A DNA stretch of 64,000 nt from Theristus sp. LFF4_11. Lineage: Eukaryota > Nematoda > Chromadorea > Monhysterida > Xyalidae. The stretch lies in assembly GCA_030248135.1 (NCBI GenBank), contig JASANC010001673.1, positions 1-64,000 on the forward strand, written 5' to 3'. Below, in pieces: positions 9,719 to 20,920 of this stretch; within the stretch, counting starts at the first letter, position 1; every line of letters starts with the position of its first letter. A program made the translations under genes and the position numbers. The notes under the pieces are model-generated. The model did not search any database, had not been told where the DNA came from, and worked only from the letters and a program-made list of their open reading frames with translations.

Positions 9719-12393
9719 ATGAGGACCAGTGATTGCGCCCTGAATCGAATAGTGTCGAAATTGAACCAGTGCCCTAAATGGGCAATCGGTGCGCTTTTGT
9801 CAGCCGCAGTTGGCATGTTGATGTTGACGTTAGCGCTTGTTGATGTTGTTAAAGCAAGCAGTGACAACGAAGGTTTGCTTTATTGGAGTTAAAAAACTCT
9901 TGTTCATCACTGAGAAAATCGCTACATTTTACACCAATTCAATCGCCCTTCTTGATTCATGAATTGCCTATTCCACTGTTTACGCAACAGCGCTGCAAGA
10001 GCAGCAACAAAAATGTCACGCAATGTTTTCCAGCTCTTCTCCATTAACACTATACGCGTTAAATGTTGCGCGAAGCATCGCATTGTGTGAGAAACGTTAG
10101 CTTAATTTTTTGTCAATATAAACGTTATCTGGCAAAAAACTCAATCAGAATGCACCAAGCTGACACCACGTGACGTCTCGTCATTGCACCTGACGTATTC
10201 GCACGGCGAAGTGACGTCAAACCGAGTGCCAGTTGGCGCAGTGTTGCACGTCAACTGCACATCACCACACCAACGACTGAATACTGGCATTCTCAGAACA
10301 TTCCACACCGTGTTGACTGCTACCTGCCAAGCAGACGGGAGCTGGTCCCGCAACGATCTCAGTTCAGCAACCTGTGTTGAAAGTAAGAAAAAAATGATTC
10401 AAAGAAAAGATAGTGTCGTGTCGTTAAACGTTGGGGAAATCCAGGCCACAAATATAAAATCGACGTTGGCTTTGGCCATTCCAATGGAACTCCGATATGA
10501 CCAGTTGAAATTCCCTGTTGTTAAAAAAGTGTTTCAGTATGTCCGAAGTTGGCGGAAACGGCTAATTTCTCCGTATGGAACTGGTTTGTTGACGTCACAG
10601 ACGAACTGTGCATTGTTGAGGTAATAAGACAAAAATCCGGGCTTTCTTAATATTTTGAAATTCAGCAATTTAAAATCATTCAAAGTTTCAAGATTAAAAT
10701 TAAATAAAACTTTTTCCTAGTCTGAGGCTCCCTCCTCTGGCTACAACTGGTTTGCGGCACGTACCGCCTGCGCGACCATCGGCTACAATCTGGACGGCAT
10801 GGAAACCAGGGGTCGACTTGCTCGCATTCAAACTCGCAATCAGAGATTGCACATCCCCAGCAGCATCCGCAGCAGCAGTTACGTCCCGTTGGTATGGTTG
10901 TACTCTGAAATCCCTTTACGCTGCGAAAACCACTTCCAAACTTCCAGTTTTGTCTGCGGTAACCAGTGGCGACCAAACGTGATGCAGGCTCACAAAGAGA
11001 TGGGTGAGGTTCAAAACCGGCTTGAAAAACAAAACCTGCATTAGCTACCCGCGAATGAACGGACCGCAAATGGACGGGCCGGTTTTGATATGAACTCCAA
11101 AAATTATGCACATGTACATAGATGCAAATGTACGTGCACACATTCGTGCAGATGCACATGTTCGTGCCCACATTCGTGCAGATGCACATGTTCGTGCACT
11201 TCGCATGCATATCCCCTTGCATTTAAAGCAAAAATAACAGCTTTTTTCTTTCTGAAAACTTGAGTGAATGTGAATTCGATAAGTGCAAGCGTTTGTGCAT
11301 GTGCTCAAATTTGATCATAAAAATAGTATGCCCTTCATAGTGCACGGGTTTGCAAAAAAGGGACATGACCCGTTCGTCAAACGAAGGTTGGTACTGGGTG
11401 GACAGCGCTGGCAACGTCGACATTCCTGGCAACACGACCGAGTGGGCGAGAGGCATGTGAAGCAAACTGAACAAAAAAGCGTTTGATATTTTTTAACCGG
11501 ACTTTCAAACAAGAACGTTCACTGGATCGTTTGGCGGGGAATACAGGGCGGTGCAGAAAAATACAATGGGCAAACGGCTCCGTCAGTGTTTCTCGCACTA
11601 CGACCGTGTGGGACCACGGCATGTGAAGCAAAGAAAAACAAAAAACTTTCAAACAAGAACATGCACTGGAGCTTCTGACGGGAAATACAGGGCGTTGCAG
11701 AAAAATCACAGGAAACTCAAACTTCATGATGTAATACAGGGTGTTTCAGAAGTAGTGGGTAGGTGTTTGACGCGTTATTTCTCGAGTTGTGTCGAACCAT
11801 ATTCATTGAAATTATAAACAGTTGTTCAGAAAAGTTCAACTTAGATTTGTGCAAAATTTCAGAAAAATTCATTCACGTGCACACGAATTACAGAATAAAA
11901 CATACAAAGGCATTGATTTCAGCACGCACGCAACTGGGGGTTCTTGTCTGGGATCGGGTGAAACACTAGCTTGATTGCGGCCGAATCGTTGCATGCATGA
12001 ATACGAAATGTTTTTTTCTCAATCCGATTGGTTTGCTTTTGTTTATCTCATACTTACCGGCTTTTGAGACGTGCTAAATGCGCGATAAGGCGCTTTTAGC
12101 CGTGACGGATAGGTGCTTAAGCAATTAAGCATGGACAATTCTTAAGCAGTGTTTCAAATTTCAGACCAATCCACTAGACTGCCCAATTTCATTTCTTTGC
12201 AACACCCTGTACTTGTTAAAACACATGTTCGAGTTGTTGAAACCGATGTTCCTTTCCAGGTCAGCCATTAGTCTGGGATGCTAACGTCGCATGTGGCCTG
12301 TTGTTCGGACGTGGCTTGTTCGCATCCAATTGTTGTCATCACAACTGTCGCAGTTTCTGCGAGATCCCAATTGTGTCGCCCTTACTGAAGTAA
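9719..12393 (+). CDS. Type II membrane CCP + C-type lectin receptor, copy 2 (apparently intact)
   Basis: Exons 9719-9872, 10149-10382, 10538-10620, 10721-10891, 11341-11452 and 12260-12393 give 295 residues with every junction in phase. Residues 1-20 are cytoplasmic. A hydrophobic helix spans about 21-44 (KWAIGALLSAAVGMLMLTLA). There is no signal peptide, so type II topology is inferred. A sushi/CCP domain follows (about 52-129, ending CQADGSWSRNDLSSATC), then a long-form CTLD (about 130-295: CPKLAETANFS, WFAARTACATIGYNLDG, WYWVDSAGN, CRSFCEIPIVSP). The tripeptide at the EPN/QPD site is QPL. Unlike copies 1, 3 and 4, the tail and transmembrane parts share one exon, as if exon 1 and intron 1 were mostly deleted. 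The fifth exon ends at a GC donor (AGAG/GCATGT). The role is unknown; cell-surface recognition is the natural inference from the domains. Confidence 0.75.
11107..11203. repeat. Degenerate 30-bp minisatellite, about three units
   Basis: Units of the type GTGCACACATTCGTGCAGAT followed by GCACATGTTC, homologous to the eight-unit array at 6101-6357 and in the equivalent intron of copy 2. Confidence 0.85.
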
Positions 12394-12532
12394 ATTCATT
12401 TTTGAGCTCCAACACAAAAATCGAATGAATGTAAACGTATTCTGCGTATTTTTTTTAATTTTCCGGTCCAGCGAATCAATACAAACACAGATTTTATTAA
12501 TTTATGTAACTGTTTTGAAGTAACACAGTAAT

Positions 12533-13261
12533 ACAGGGTAACAAAAAACGTCAATTTAAAAAAAACGCTTCGATTTGGCGACCGAATTAACGTCTGAAGC
12601 TGAAATTTGCATCACTTATAGTACTGTGCACGCCATTTATTGTGTAAAACTTTTACATGTTCACTATGTTTTTTTTGCATTTTCAACCGTCGGGATACAC
12701 GTCATTATCATCATTCAAGTTTTCTTCGTTTCTGGTTTCTGGTTCTTCGTTTCAAGTTTCTGGTTCACTGTCGTCTGCTCCACAGTTGTCTAGTTTTGGT
12801 TGCCTAAACTGGCCACTGCATCGCAAAGTTCTGCAAGGCTTCAGTCATAGTTTGCAAGCGGTCATTGAAAATAACGGTTGTCACATTGAACATTTTAAGC
12901 AACTAAAACAAGACAAAAAGCAGATGACAGAGTCAGAGAAACAAAAGACGATGTGATATTGCCAGAAGAAAACTTGAATGATGATGGTGACGTGTATCCC
13001 GATGCTTGAAAATGTAAAAGCACAGTGAAAAATGTAAAATTTTGGATAAAAGTACCGTTGTGTCTTATATACAATGTAGCGTTAATATTTTTGGCTGAAA
13101 TGTTTACACAGTAAAGGGCGTGCAATGCAAAGGACTATAAGTAAAATTAAGTAGTTTAATAAGTGCATTGAAGACTATAAGTGCAAAATTCAGCTTCAGA
13201 CGTTGATGCATTCGCGAGATCGAAGCGTTTCAAAAATTTTAACGTTTTTTGTCACCCTGTA
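12533..13261. mobile_element. Mariner-like element with inverted repeats and TA flanks
   Basis: The left end TACAGGGTAACAAAAAACGT and right end ACGTTTTTTGTCACCCTGTA are inverted, with further inner matches (GACCG/CTTCAGACGTT around 12580 and 13195). TA flanks both ends. It carries a transposase fragment at 12807-12954. Confidence 0.75.
12807..12954 (+). pseudogene. Tc1/mariner transposase C-terminal fragment
   Basis: The frame reads NWPLHRKVLQGFSHSLQAVI then ENNGCHIEHFKQL, the same C-terminal motif as the remnant at 7690-7896 but on the other strand and diverged. The catalytic domain is missing. Confidence 0.6.
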
Positions 13262-14160
13262 CATGAGCGGTTTTGATTTGGGTTCAAGTGTTGAAAGGGT
13301 TATTTGAAAAAAAGACTAGTAATGTAAGACGCCACAAAACCCGAATGACGATTATGATGAAAGCCAACAATTTACGAAAGTGTGCTAATGTTATTATGAT
13401 TTCAAGTAAATTATTATCTTTCTTCTTATTATTATTATTTATTCAATTACTTTTTTAAACTAGTCTATGTTTGCACGCGCAGACAGAATATGTTTCACGC
13501 ATGTTCGGCTATTTGAAATCTATTTGGCATTGAAAAACTGCATCTTACATTTATTTTCAATTCCGCAGATTAAATTATAAATGTGCCAAATTAAAAAAAA
13601 ACACAAAATCAAAAATGCCTGATATTTTCAAACGGCCATTTTTGAAAACAAGCAACTTTCTCTATTTTCCAATCATTTTCACTTTGCAATGCGAGCAGAC
13701 CCAGCGCCGGACGGAAAGTTACAACAAACAAGCTGTAGAAGGGTTGGTGTAAATTATGTTGCAGCAAATCCTTGTTCAGCGTCGGGCATTGCAATTATCT
13801 TTCTGCGAATGATTGAGGTCGCAAACCTTCTTGATCAGCGATAAGGGAAAGGCAAGAGTTTTTTGCAGTTCTGTTCAACAACTTGCTGTTTCAGTTTTCA
13901 GGAAACAGTGTTCGAAAACAGTTGTGGCTAAGAACAGCTGTGGCCACAACAAAACGGCTCACTTTACGTTTCAAGTTGCACCAAGAAGAGTATGGTGGAA
14001 TGCAAAAAAATGGTGCACGGTTTTTTAACCCAAACAATCAGCAACTGTACTTATTTTACATAAGCAAAACAAGTTTACAGTAAACTAACAACAAAACAAA
14101 CCAAACGGCAGTGCAAGTGAAGTTGATTTTTGTTAAAAAAATATTTTGCCAGTTTTCATG

Positions 14161-14200
14161 TTTGGTTATGATTTCATATAAACCTTTGAGGTTCGACCTG
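14161..14200 (+). promoter_or_regulatory. Conserved upstream element (copy 3)
   Basis: TTTGGTTATGATTTCATATA then AACCTTTGAGGTTCGACCTG, the same block as upstream of copies 1, 2 and 4, with a 2-bp deletion in the ATCGAT part. Confidence 0.4.
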
Positions 14201-15810
14201 TGAAAAGAAAGTATCACTGGCGAAATATTCTGTACTTAACTGCACCTTCAAGACTTCCAAAAATTCACTGCCTCTGCAAAAATTGTGAAAAGTGACAGCC
14301 AGTGATCGCGCCGTTGTTGTCAAATATGACGAGTTAAACAACGTGAACATTAGCCACAGTGACAATAGCAACAACAGCGATGTTCCTGAGGTAAAGCAAA
14401 ATCCAAACTGGTTGCCCTAACGGGTGCCACCATTAACGGTTTCAGCACGATCTTGCTTTACCCGTGCTCATCAAGGGTAAAAATGAGTAAGCATCGGAAC
14501 GCTGTAACATCAGACCACCACCTAGGTAACAGTAAAATCGTGCTGAGACCGAATACGGTGTATATACTGTAAATTAGAGATTTGATTTCATTTTTACTGA
14601 ATGACTGTGTGAAAGTATGTACAGACAAGACGACTGCAGGGGCACGTGAATCGAATGGTGTCGAAATTGAACCAGTGCCCTAAATGGGCAATTGGTGCGC
14701 TTTTGTCAGCCGCAGTGGGCATTTTGATGTTGATCCTGTTGATTGTAGTTGTGACCAACAGTAAGACAAATGGTCAGTTTTTATCGGTGTTCACTCATTT
14801 AAATTGCTAAGAAAACAACACGCAACGCCAAAATTGCTGTTTCACGTAGCATTTAAAGAGACCGTGTTGAAAGACACCCGACGCTGAACAAGGATGCCTG
14901 CACCATTTTGCACCACCTCTTCTAGAACTGTTGCTTGAAACGTCCGAATCATCGTTAATGTTGAACGTTAGATGAGAATGTTGGCTTAATTTTAAACTAT
15001 ATCTGATCAAACAGTCATTGAAGAGTGCACAAAGCTGACACCAAGTGACGTCTCGTCATTGCACCTGACGTATTCGCACGGCGAAGTGACGTCAAACCGA
15101 GTGCCAGTTGGCGCAGTGTTGCACGTCAACTGCACATCACCACACCAACGTTTGGATGTTGGCATTCTTAGAACGTACTTCACCGTGTTGACTGCTACCT
15201 GCCAAGCAGACGGGAGCTGGTCTCGCAACGATCTCAGTTCAGCGACCTGTGTTGAAAGTGAGAGATTCAAAGAAAAGATAGTGTCGTGTCGTTCCCAAAG
15301 CGTTGTGGAAATCCAGGCCACAAATATAAAATCGACGTTGGCTTTGGCCATTCCAATAGAACTCCGACATGACCAGTTGAAGTTCCCTGTTGTTAATTCC
15401 GAGAAAAAAGTGTTTCAGTATGTCCGAAGTTGGCGGAAACGGCCAATTCCTCCGCATGGCACTCGTTTGTTGACGTCACAGACGAACTGTGCATTGTTGA
15501 GGTAACAAGTGAAAAATCCGGGCTTTCGGAATATTTTGAAACTTAGCAATTGAGAGTTATTCAAAGTTATGTTAAAATCAAATCAAATAAAACTCTCATT
15601 CCGAGTCTGCTGGATCCGAAGTGGGGTGGTTTGCGGCGCGTGCCGACTGCGCGACCTTCGGCTACAATCTGGACGGCACGGAAACCAGGGGTCGCCTTGC
15701 TCGCATTCAAACTCGCAGTCAGAAGTTGCACATCCTGATCAGCATCAACAGTCTGCGACCGTTGGTTGGTTGGTATGGTTGAAGTCTGCAAGCGATGTAT
15801 TGTGGATTTA

Positions 15811-16022
15811 TTCAAATGTGTCCGGATTAAAATGACGTCATTTGCTTTAAAAACGCCCGTTTGTCAAAGTACAGGCACTAAACTTTCAGTTTGGCGTCAC
15901 TGATTTCGACATTCACCATTTGATTACGGGAAGAAATCGCCTAAACGGAAAGTCTGGTTTGCTGTGAACGATAAGCGCATGTTTGGCGGCAAATGACGTC
16001 ATTTCAGTCGGACACGTTTGAA
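15811..16022. mobile_element. MITE family with GTGTCC/ATGACGTCAT inverted ends (copy b)
   Basis: The ends TTCAAATGTGTCCGGATTAA and CATTTCAGTCGGACACGTTT are inverted. The interior matches 8411-8605 (reversed) and 23440-24362. At 15891 the interior reads GTTTGGCGTCACTGATTTCG, the unoccupied version of the site into which the 703-bp element at 23532-24234 inserted. Confidence 0.8.
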
Positions 16023-16571
16023 AAAATAGGTCATACACTGAAAACCAATTCGATGCGTTTCGTCCAAACAGTTTTGTGTGGTAACCAGTGGTGGCCAAAC
16101 GTGATGCAGCGCTCGCAAACAGACATCCCCACCGGTTTGTCTGCTTTGCGCGGATTTATTAACTTTTATTTCGGTTGCGAGTCTCAATGCGCGCACAGCT
16201 CATGAACAGTTCCATAAACGAAGAGGGAATTGAAAATTGATCAATTGATATCCGACCCGACCCCTATATAGAGCAGGGTCATTTCGATTATTTTGAATTT
16301 TGCTTCCTGAAGATTGAAACTAGTTTCATTTCCATGTCTACGCAAACGCATTCAGTCGCAGAAGCAAAAAAATGACAATACATATCCGAGTTTGCTCCGT
16401 GGTAGACTGCGCCCCCGACTAAAACCGATCGTTAAAATTTTTGGTGTCGGTGAAGTCCGCAGATAAGTTTTTTAGCCACACACAATTTTGCCGGAAAAAA
16501 ATGCGGAAACTTATTTATGATACCGCTGTTGGTTTCTTCAAATCAATGCCATGGCAGAGTTTTCCTGATAA

Positions 16572-17639
16572 TACAGGGTGGGCCAAGAAAAGGTTCAAAT
16601 TCTAAAATGCTCTCACTGGCGTGTGCTGAGGTGTTTAGAGCTGAAAACTGAAACACTGTTAGAAAACATTTGGGTTGCCCCTATCACTCATTACGGCAGA
16701 TTATCTGAAAAAACATGAAAAATCGACAAATGTGGTGAAATGCAGAGGGTTAATTTAGCAGTAACAAAGACCAAATGATGGACGTTGGTGACAACCCGAG
16801 TGTTCGCAACACAAAAAAGATGTAAAAAACAATACACACATATAGTAGCTTGGAAATGCCGAATGCTGAATTGCATTTGAACAGTTTTTGGTCAACCTGA
16901 TGTTTCACTTTGAGTCTGAGCGTGCGTGAGCGGTTCTGCCCAGAGCAGATGCGAATTTATCTTTCCAGATGCAAACTGTTTTTTTCTTTGTTTTTAATTC
17001 ACACAATTTGCCACTCTGATACAGTATTTTTCAGCATAGCAGACTGGTTATTTTCTGCAGTGAAAGTTGCAATTCCATTTGCAGTCGTTGCTGCCATCAT
17101 GGTTAAGTGGACGGCAGAGAAGCGATTCTGGTCTGCCAATTGGTGGGGACATGCGAATAACTTTTCCATAGTGGTTCGGCAATTTGTTCAGTTCAATTTT
17201 ACGCCGCATGGCAATACATCAGTTCGGAAGTCCGCTTATGAGCAATGATAAACAGTGAGATTATGGATGAACGTTGTTTTTTCGTCAAAAATCGCTATTT
17301 TTTGAAAATTGCACTGTAAAAAATGAACAGAAACGTGTAAACCAAAAAAAATTTGATCACAAAAACTTTTTCAAAGTGTTCTAACAGTGTTCCTAATTTT
17401 AAGCCATGAGGTTCTTGTTACAGCTAAATCAACCCTCTGTATTTCACCACATTTGTCGATTTTTCATGTTTTTCAGATATTCTGCTGTTTTGAATGATAG
17501 GGCAACGTACCGTAACAAAAATTTGGTCAGAAAAACCTCCCAATGTTTTCTAATAGTGTTCCAATTTTCAGCTTTGAACACTTCAGCACACGCCAGTGAG
17601 AGCATTTTAGAATTGGAACCTTTTTTGGCCCACCCTGTA
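16572..17639. mobile_element. Mariner-like element with ~100-bp terminal inverted repeats
   Basis: TACAGGGTGGGCCAAGAAAA at the left and TTTGGCCCACCCTGTA at the right are inverted. The match continues through CTCTCACTGGCGTGTGCTGA. TA flanks both ends. A 112-codon ORF inside (16910-17248) has hydrophobic stretches but no DDE transposase motif. The element is non-autonomous and sits in the large intron of copy 3. Confidence 0.8.
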
Positions 17640-17727
17640 CATGTTTGAACAGCATTACGATTATGGAATGGATTTATTGCCTTGAGTATGATCTTTTATT
17701 TTGGCCCCGCAACTCAATGCGCCCATA

Positions 17728-18181
17728 TACCGTATTACCTCTAATAAACCCCCATGGGGGTTTATTTCTTCAGCGACTTCTGGGGGTGGGGGTTTATTTT
17801 GGGGGGGGGGGCTTTATTTTTGGGGGGGTTTATTTGGAAACCATTTTTAGGAGTGGGCAAAATGGCAAAAATACCTTCCATGGCAGGAAGGAAGTCGCAG
17901 AAACTTCTATTCTACATAGAAATTTCCTTTTACAACAGCCTTTTGTAATGAAATTACCATTAACTCATCCATTTTGGGCCTTTGGTAGCACAATTTCATC
18001 ATTTTCACTGCAACCAGCCACTGAATTCGCTGGGTATGTGTTTCAAACAGGTTTCAATAATCCCCCATGGGGGATTATTTTTGGGGGGGGGGATTATTTG
18101 GAAACTTGTCGAGGGGGTGGGGGTTTATTTTTGGGGGGGGGGGTTTAATTTTGGGGGGGGGTTAATAGAGGTAATACGGTA
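17728..18181. mobile_element. G-run inverted-terminal-repeat MITE, copy 3 (complete)
   Basis: This copy shows both ends: TACCGTATTACCTCTAATAA and TTAATAGAGGTAATACGGTA. Inside lie a CCCCCATGGGGG palindrome, a second CCCCCATGGGGG near 18061, and several runs of 7 or more G. It defines the family also present at 1-434 and 4987-5448. Confidence 0.85.
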
Positions 18182-18464
18182 GATAGGTAAACAGTTGCAT
18201 GCAGGACGCGGGAATTCAAAATTGGCACAGTCATTCGAGTCCCTAAATAGGGCCGAGTCACTTAGGCGACTTTGAATTGCCACATAAAAATTGAAACTAG
18301 TTTTCTTTTCACGTCTGCACACGCATTCAGTCGCAGAACTTAAAAAAATGATATTAGTCACGTGCACCGAGTTGCTCATGCATCGCACTTCTAAAAAGGC
18401 TTGGCTTTGACTTAGGGTTTGAACTTAGGATTAGGATGGTTTAGGGTTTGTTTAGGATGGGGGG

Positions 18465-19035
18465 GTACAATTCCGGCCCGCTAATTCCGGCCTGAAGAAT
18501 TCCGGCCCGCTCATTCCGGCCCGAAGAATTCCGGCCCGAAGAATTCCGGCCCGGAGAATTCCGGCCCGGAGAATTTTCGCCAGCACGAACAATATTGAAC
18601 CACACGAAGTGATTTTGGTAATGAAATAATAAAATAAAAATATCGATGTTCACATGTTACAGCGTATTTTCAATGATGTTCGTCCTGTTTGCTTTTTTGG
18701 AAAGTGAAACCTTTTGGAAAAAAGAAACTACAACTAAATTTTTAAATTTTTTTATCATGAACAGGATTTGTGACCCTTTTACTTTATCAAAAAGGCTTGG
18801 CTTAGGATTAGGAACCTACAACAAGTCACTGCAAGCAAGTTCTAAACAAAAATAAAAAAAATCACTTTAAATTTATTTACCAAAAATCACTTCGTGTGGT
18901 TTAATATTGTTCTTACTGGCAAAAATTCTCCGGGCCGGAATTCTCCGGGCCGGAATTCTTCGGGCCGGAATTCTTCGGGCCGGAATGAGCGGGCCGGAAT
19001 TCTACGGGCCGGAATTTTGCGGGCCGGAATAGTAC
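18465..19035. mobile_element. Foldback element whose arms are tandem ATTCCGGCCCG arrays
   Basis: The left arm has about eight copies of a 15-bp unit (AGAATTCCGGCCCGA type) followed by TTTTCGCCAGCACGAACAAT. The right arm is the inverse: CACTTCGTGTGGTTTAATAT, TTACTGGCAAAAATTCTC and then about eight AATTC.CCGGGCCGG units. The outermost bases are GTACAATTCCGG and CCGGAATAGTAC. The middle is about 280 bp without a clear ORF. Arms made of short tandem repeats are the hallmark of foldback elements. A solo arm lies at 20160-20300. Confidence 0.85.
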
Positions 19036-19630
19036 ACGAGCCGTTTAGGATATATTCTTGGGAAATATTCTGAAAACTGCATTTACAAAACGAGATTCAA
19101 TTCTAGGTAAATGTCTTGCACCAGTCCTTTAAACATGCAGGACCAACGAGAGTATTGGTGCGTCGGTTTGCGGCGACGGAACGAGCTTTGGTACTGGGTG
19201 GACAGCGATGGCAACGACGACATTCTCGGCACCTCGACCGAGTGGGCCCCAGGCTTGTGAAGCAAACTGAACAAAAAAAACAGAGACTCTCTGACAATTA
19301 AGAACGTTCATCAGGCTTTCTGCTGACGGGGCTTGGCGGTGTATTGTTGTAATGGTAAACTTCAATTCTCGGCAAAAGCCGTCGTAAAATCATGTTTCGT
19401 TCCAGGTAAACATAAGCGACGTGGCTTATGTGGCATTTTACGGTCATTTGGCAGAGACGACAGCTACTTGCACCAATATGATTTTTGTGGTCACATTTGT
19501 CGCGCTCTGTGCGAGATCCCAATTGTGTCGCCCTGACTAAAGTAAATTCAGTTTTTTTGTACAACATGGTGTCATAAGTATGTAGAACAGATGTTTTTGC
19601 GAACGTTTTGGCCAAGCGCTTCATCTCTTG

Positions 19631-19822
19631 TGGTTACCACCGGTAGGAGACCTTTTTGAATGGTTACCACCGGTAGGAGACCTTTTTGAATGGTTACCAC
19701 CGGTAGGAGACCTTTTTGAATGGTTACCACCGGTAGGAGACCTTTTTGAATGGTTACCACCGGTAGGAGACCTTTTTGAATGGTTACCACCGGTAGGAGA
19801 CCTTTTTGAATGGTTACCACCG
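19631..19822. repeat. 30-bp minisatellite, six identical units plus a partial one
   Basis: Units begin TGGTTACCACCGGTAGGAGA and continue CCTTTTTGAA at 19631, 19661, 19691, 19721, 19751 and 19781, without a single difference; a partial unit starts at 19811. The ORFs on both strands here are artefacts of the period being divisible by three. It lies about 95 bp after the stop of receptor copy 3. Confidence 0.97.
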
Positions 19823-20159
19823 ACAGCCACAGTGATGGATCTTTTGCCCAAGATGTGTAAAGCTTGGAAACGTTTCACTTTTCACTTTTTAGTGTTGTAG
19901 CTCACCAACCGTCTGAGCATTTTAGTTGAAATTTTAACCAGTTATTTGGGAACAACTCAAATTAGGTCTCCATTATCTTTCAGTTATAAATACTGAACTA
20001 AGTCATACCGAACTAAAAACACAAAAAGAACAAGTTTCGCATAATACTGAACGTTTCGCATAACATCAGCTCCTCTCGTCAAATGTTTACATTTTCTGAA
20101 ACGTTTGAACAATAAAACAGCTGTCCAATTATCAATATGGTAGCTATCAGTCGGCTCGT

Positions 20160-20300
20160 GTTCTATTTTGGCCCGCGAAATTCCGGCCCAAAGAATTCCG
20201 GCCTGAAGAGTTCCAGCCAGACAATTCCGGTCCGAAGAATTACGGCCCGGAGAATTCCGGCCCGATGAATTTTCGCCAGCACGAACAATACGAAGTGATT
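20160..20300. mobile_element. Solo arm of the GGCCCG foldback family
   Basis: Eight imperfect units of AATTCCGGCCCG type followed by TTTTCGCCAGCACGAACAAT and GAAGTGATTTTT, matching the left arm of the element at 18465-19035. No inverted partner is seen nearby. Confidence 0.75.
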
Positions 20301-20920
20301 TTTTGGTAATAAAATATCGATGTTTACGTCGCTAACAAATAAATTCATACAGCTAGTTTGAAGCTTTGTTAGCCGTGCAGAATTATACCGGAGGTTTGTA
20401 TTTTTCGTTCTAGAAAGTTGAGCATAATGACTTGTGTTTCTGCACTAGTGCCTCCCCCCTCGAAATTTGCCCACACGACCCAGCGAAATTTGCTTGAAAA
20501 AACATTTTTTGAGTCACCGAAAAAGTCACGTCTGAAGTAATGAAAATGCAGGCAACCAGCAAGATCACGCAAGTAAAAAAATGCAGAAATAATATCAAGA
20601 AGGACAAAACACAGCACAAACAAAAATCCAAAAATCACTTAAAATTTATACCTAATCTGAATTAAACTTTGGATAATAGCTTAAACTCGGCAAAGTTAAA
20701 AAATGTGTTTGGAGAGAAGTTTAGCTCAACAATTTGCGGTTAGTTGCATCAAGGAGAGTTTAAAAAAATCATGTTCCACGGAAATTTCAACACAAACAAT
20801 CAGCAACTTTGCTTATTTTACATAAACTATACAAGTTTACAGTAAGCTAACAACAAAACAAACTCAAAACAAGTGAAGCTGATTTTTATTTTAAAATTAT
20901 TTTGTGAGCTTTTATTTCAT

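Larger units (their letters stand above)
12394..14291. other. Intergenic region upstream of receptor copy 3
   Basis: It holds a mariner-like element (12533-13261), then sequence shared with 8620-8720, and from about 13800 the duplicated upstream block of the receptor family, with the conserved element at 14161-14200. No gene is supported. Confidence 0.55.
14292..19536 (+). pseudogene. Type II membrane CCP + C-type lectin receptor, copy 3 (start codon lost)
   Basis: Exons 14292-14390, 14640-14772, 15024-15257, 15419-15501, 15606-15764, 19141-19252 and 19406-19536 are all in phase, giving 317 codons including the stop. The first codon is GTG where copies 1 and 4 have ATG, because the preceding bases differ (GAAAAGTGACAGCC). 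Unless another start is used, no tail is translated. The transmembrane exon (KWAIGALLSAAVGILMLILL), the CCP exon (234 bases, as in all copies) and the CTLD exons (WFAARADCATFGYNLDG, EYWCVGLRRRNELWYWVDS, CRALCEIPIVSP) are intact. KHK occupies the EPN/QPD position. The intron 15765-19140 has grown to 3.4 kb through four inserted elements. The sixth exon ends at a GC donor (CCAG/GCTTGT). It could still be functional if an upstream exon supplies an ATG, so the pseudogene call is tentative. Confidence 0.6.

Noticed and set aside
16910..17248. 112-codon ORF in the mariner-like element at 16572-17639, considered as a transposase
   Set aside because: It has no DDE/D motif or helix-turn-helix and is largely hydrophobic.
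18441..18653. ORF with repeats of the type NSPGRNSSGRN
   Set aside because: It is the translated arm of the foldback element, not a gene.
19572..19900. ORFs with perfect 10-residue repeats on both strands
   Set aside because: They are translations of the six-unit 30-bp array at 19631-19822. Identical open frames on both strands argue against coding.
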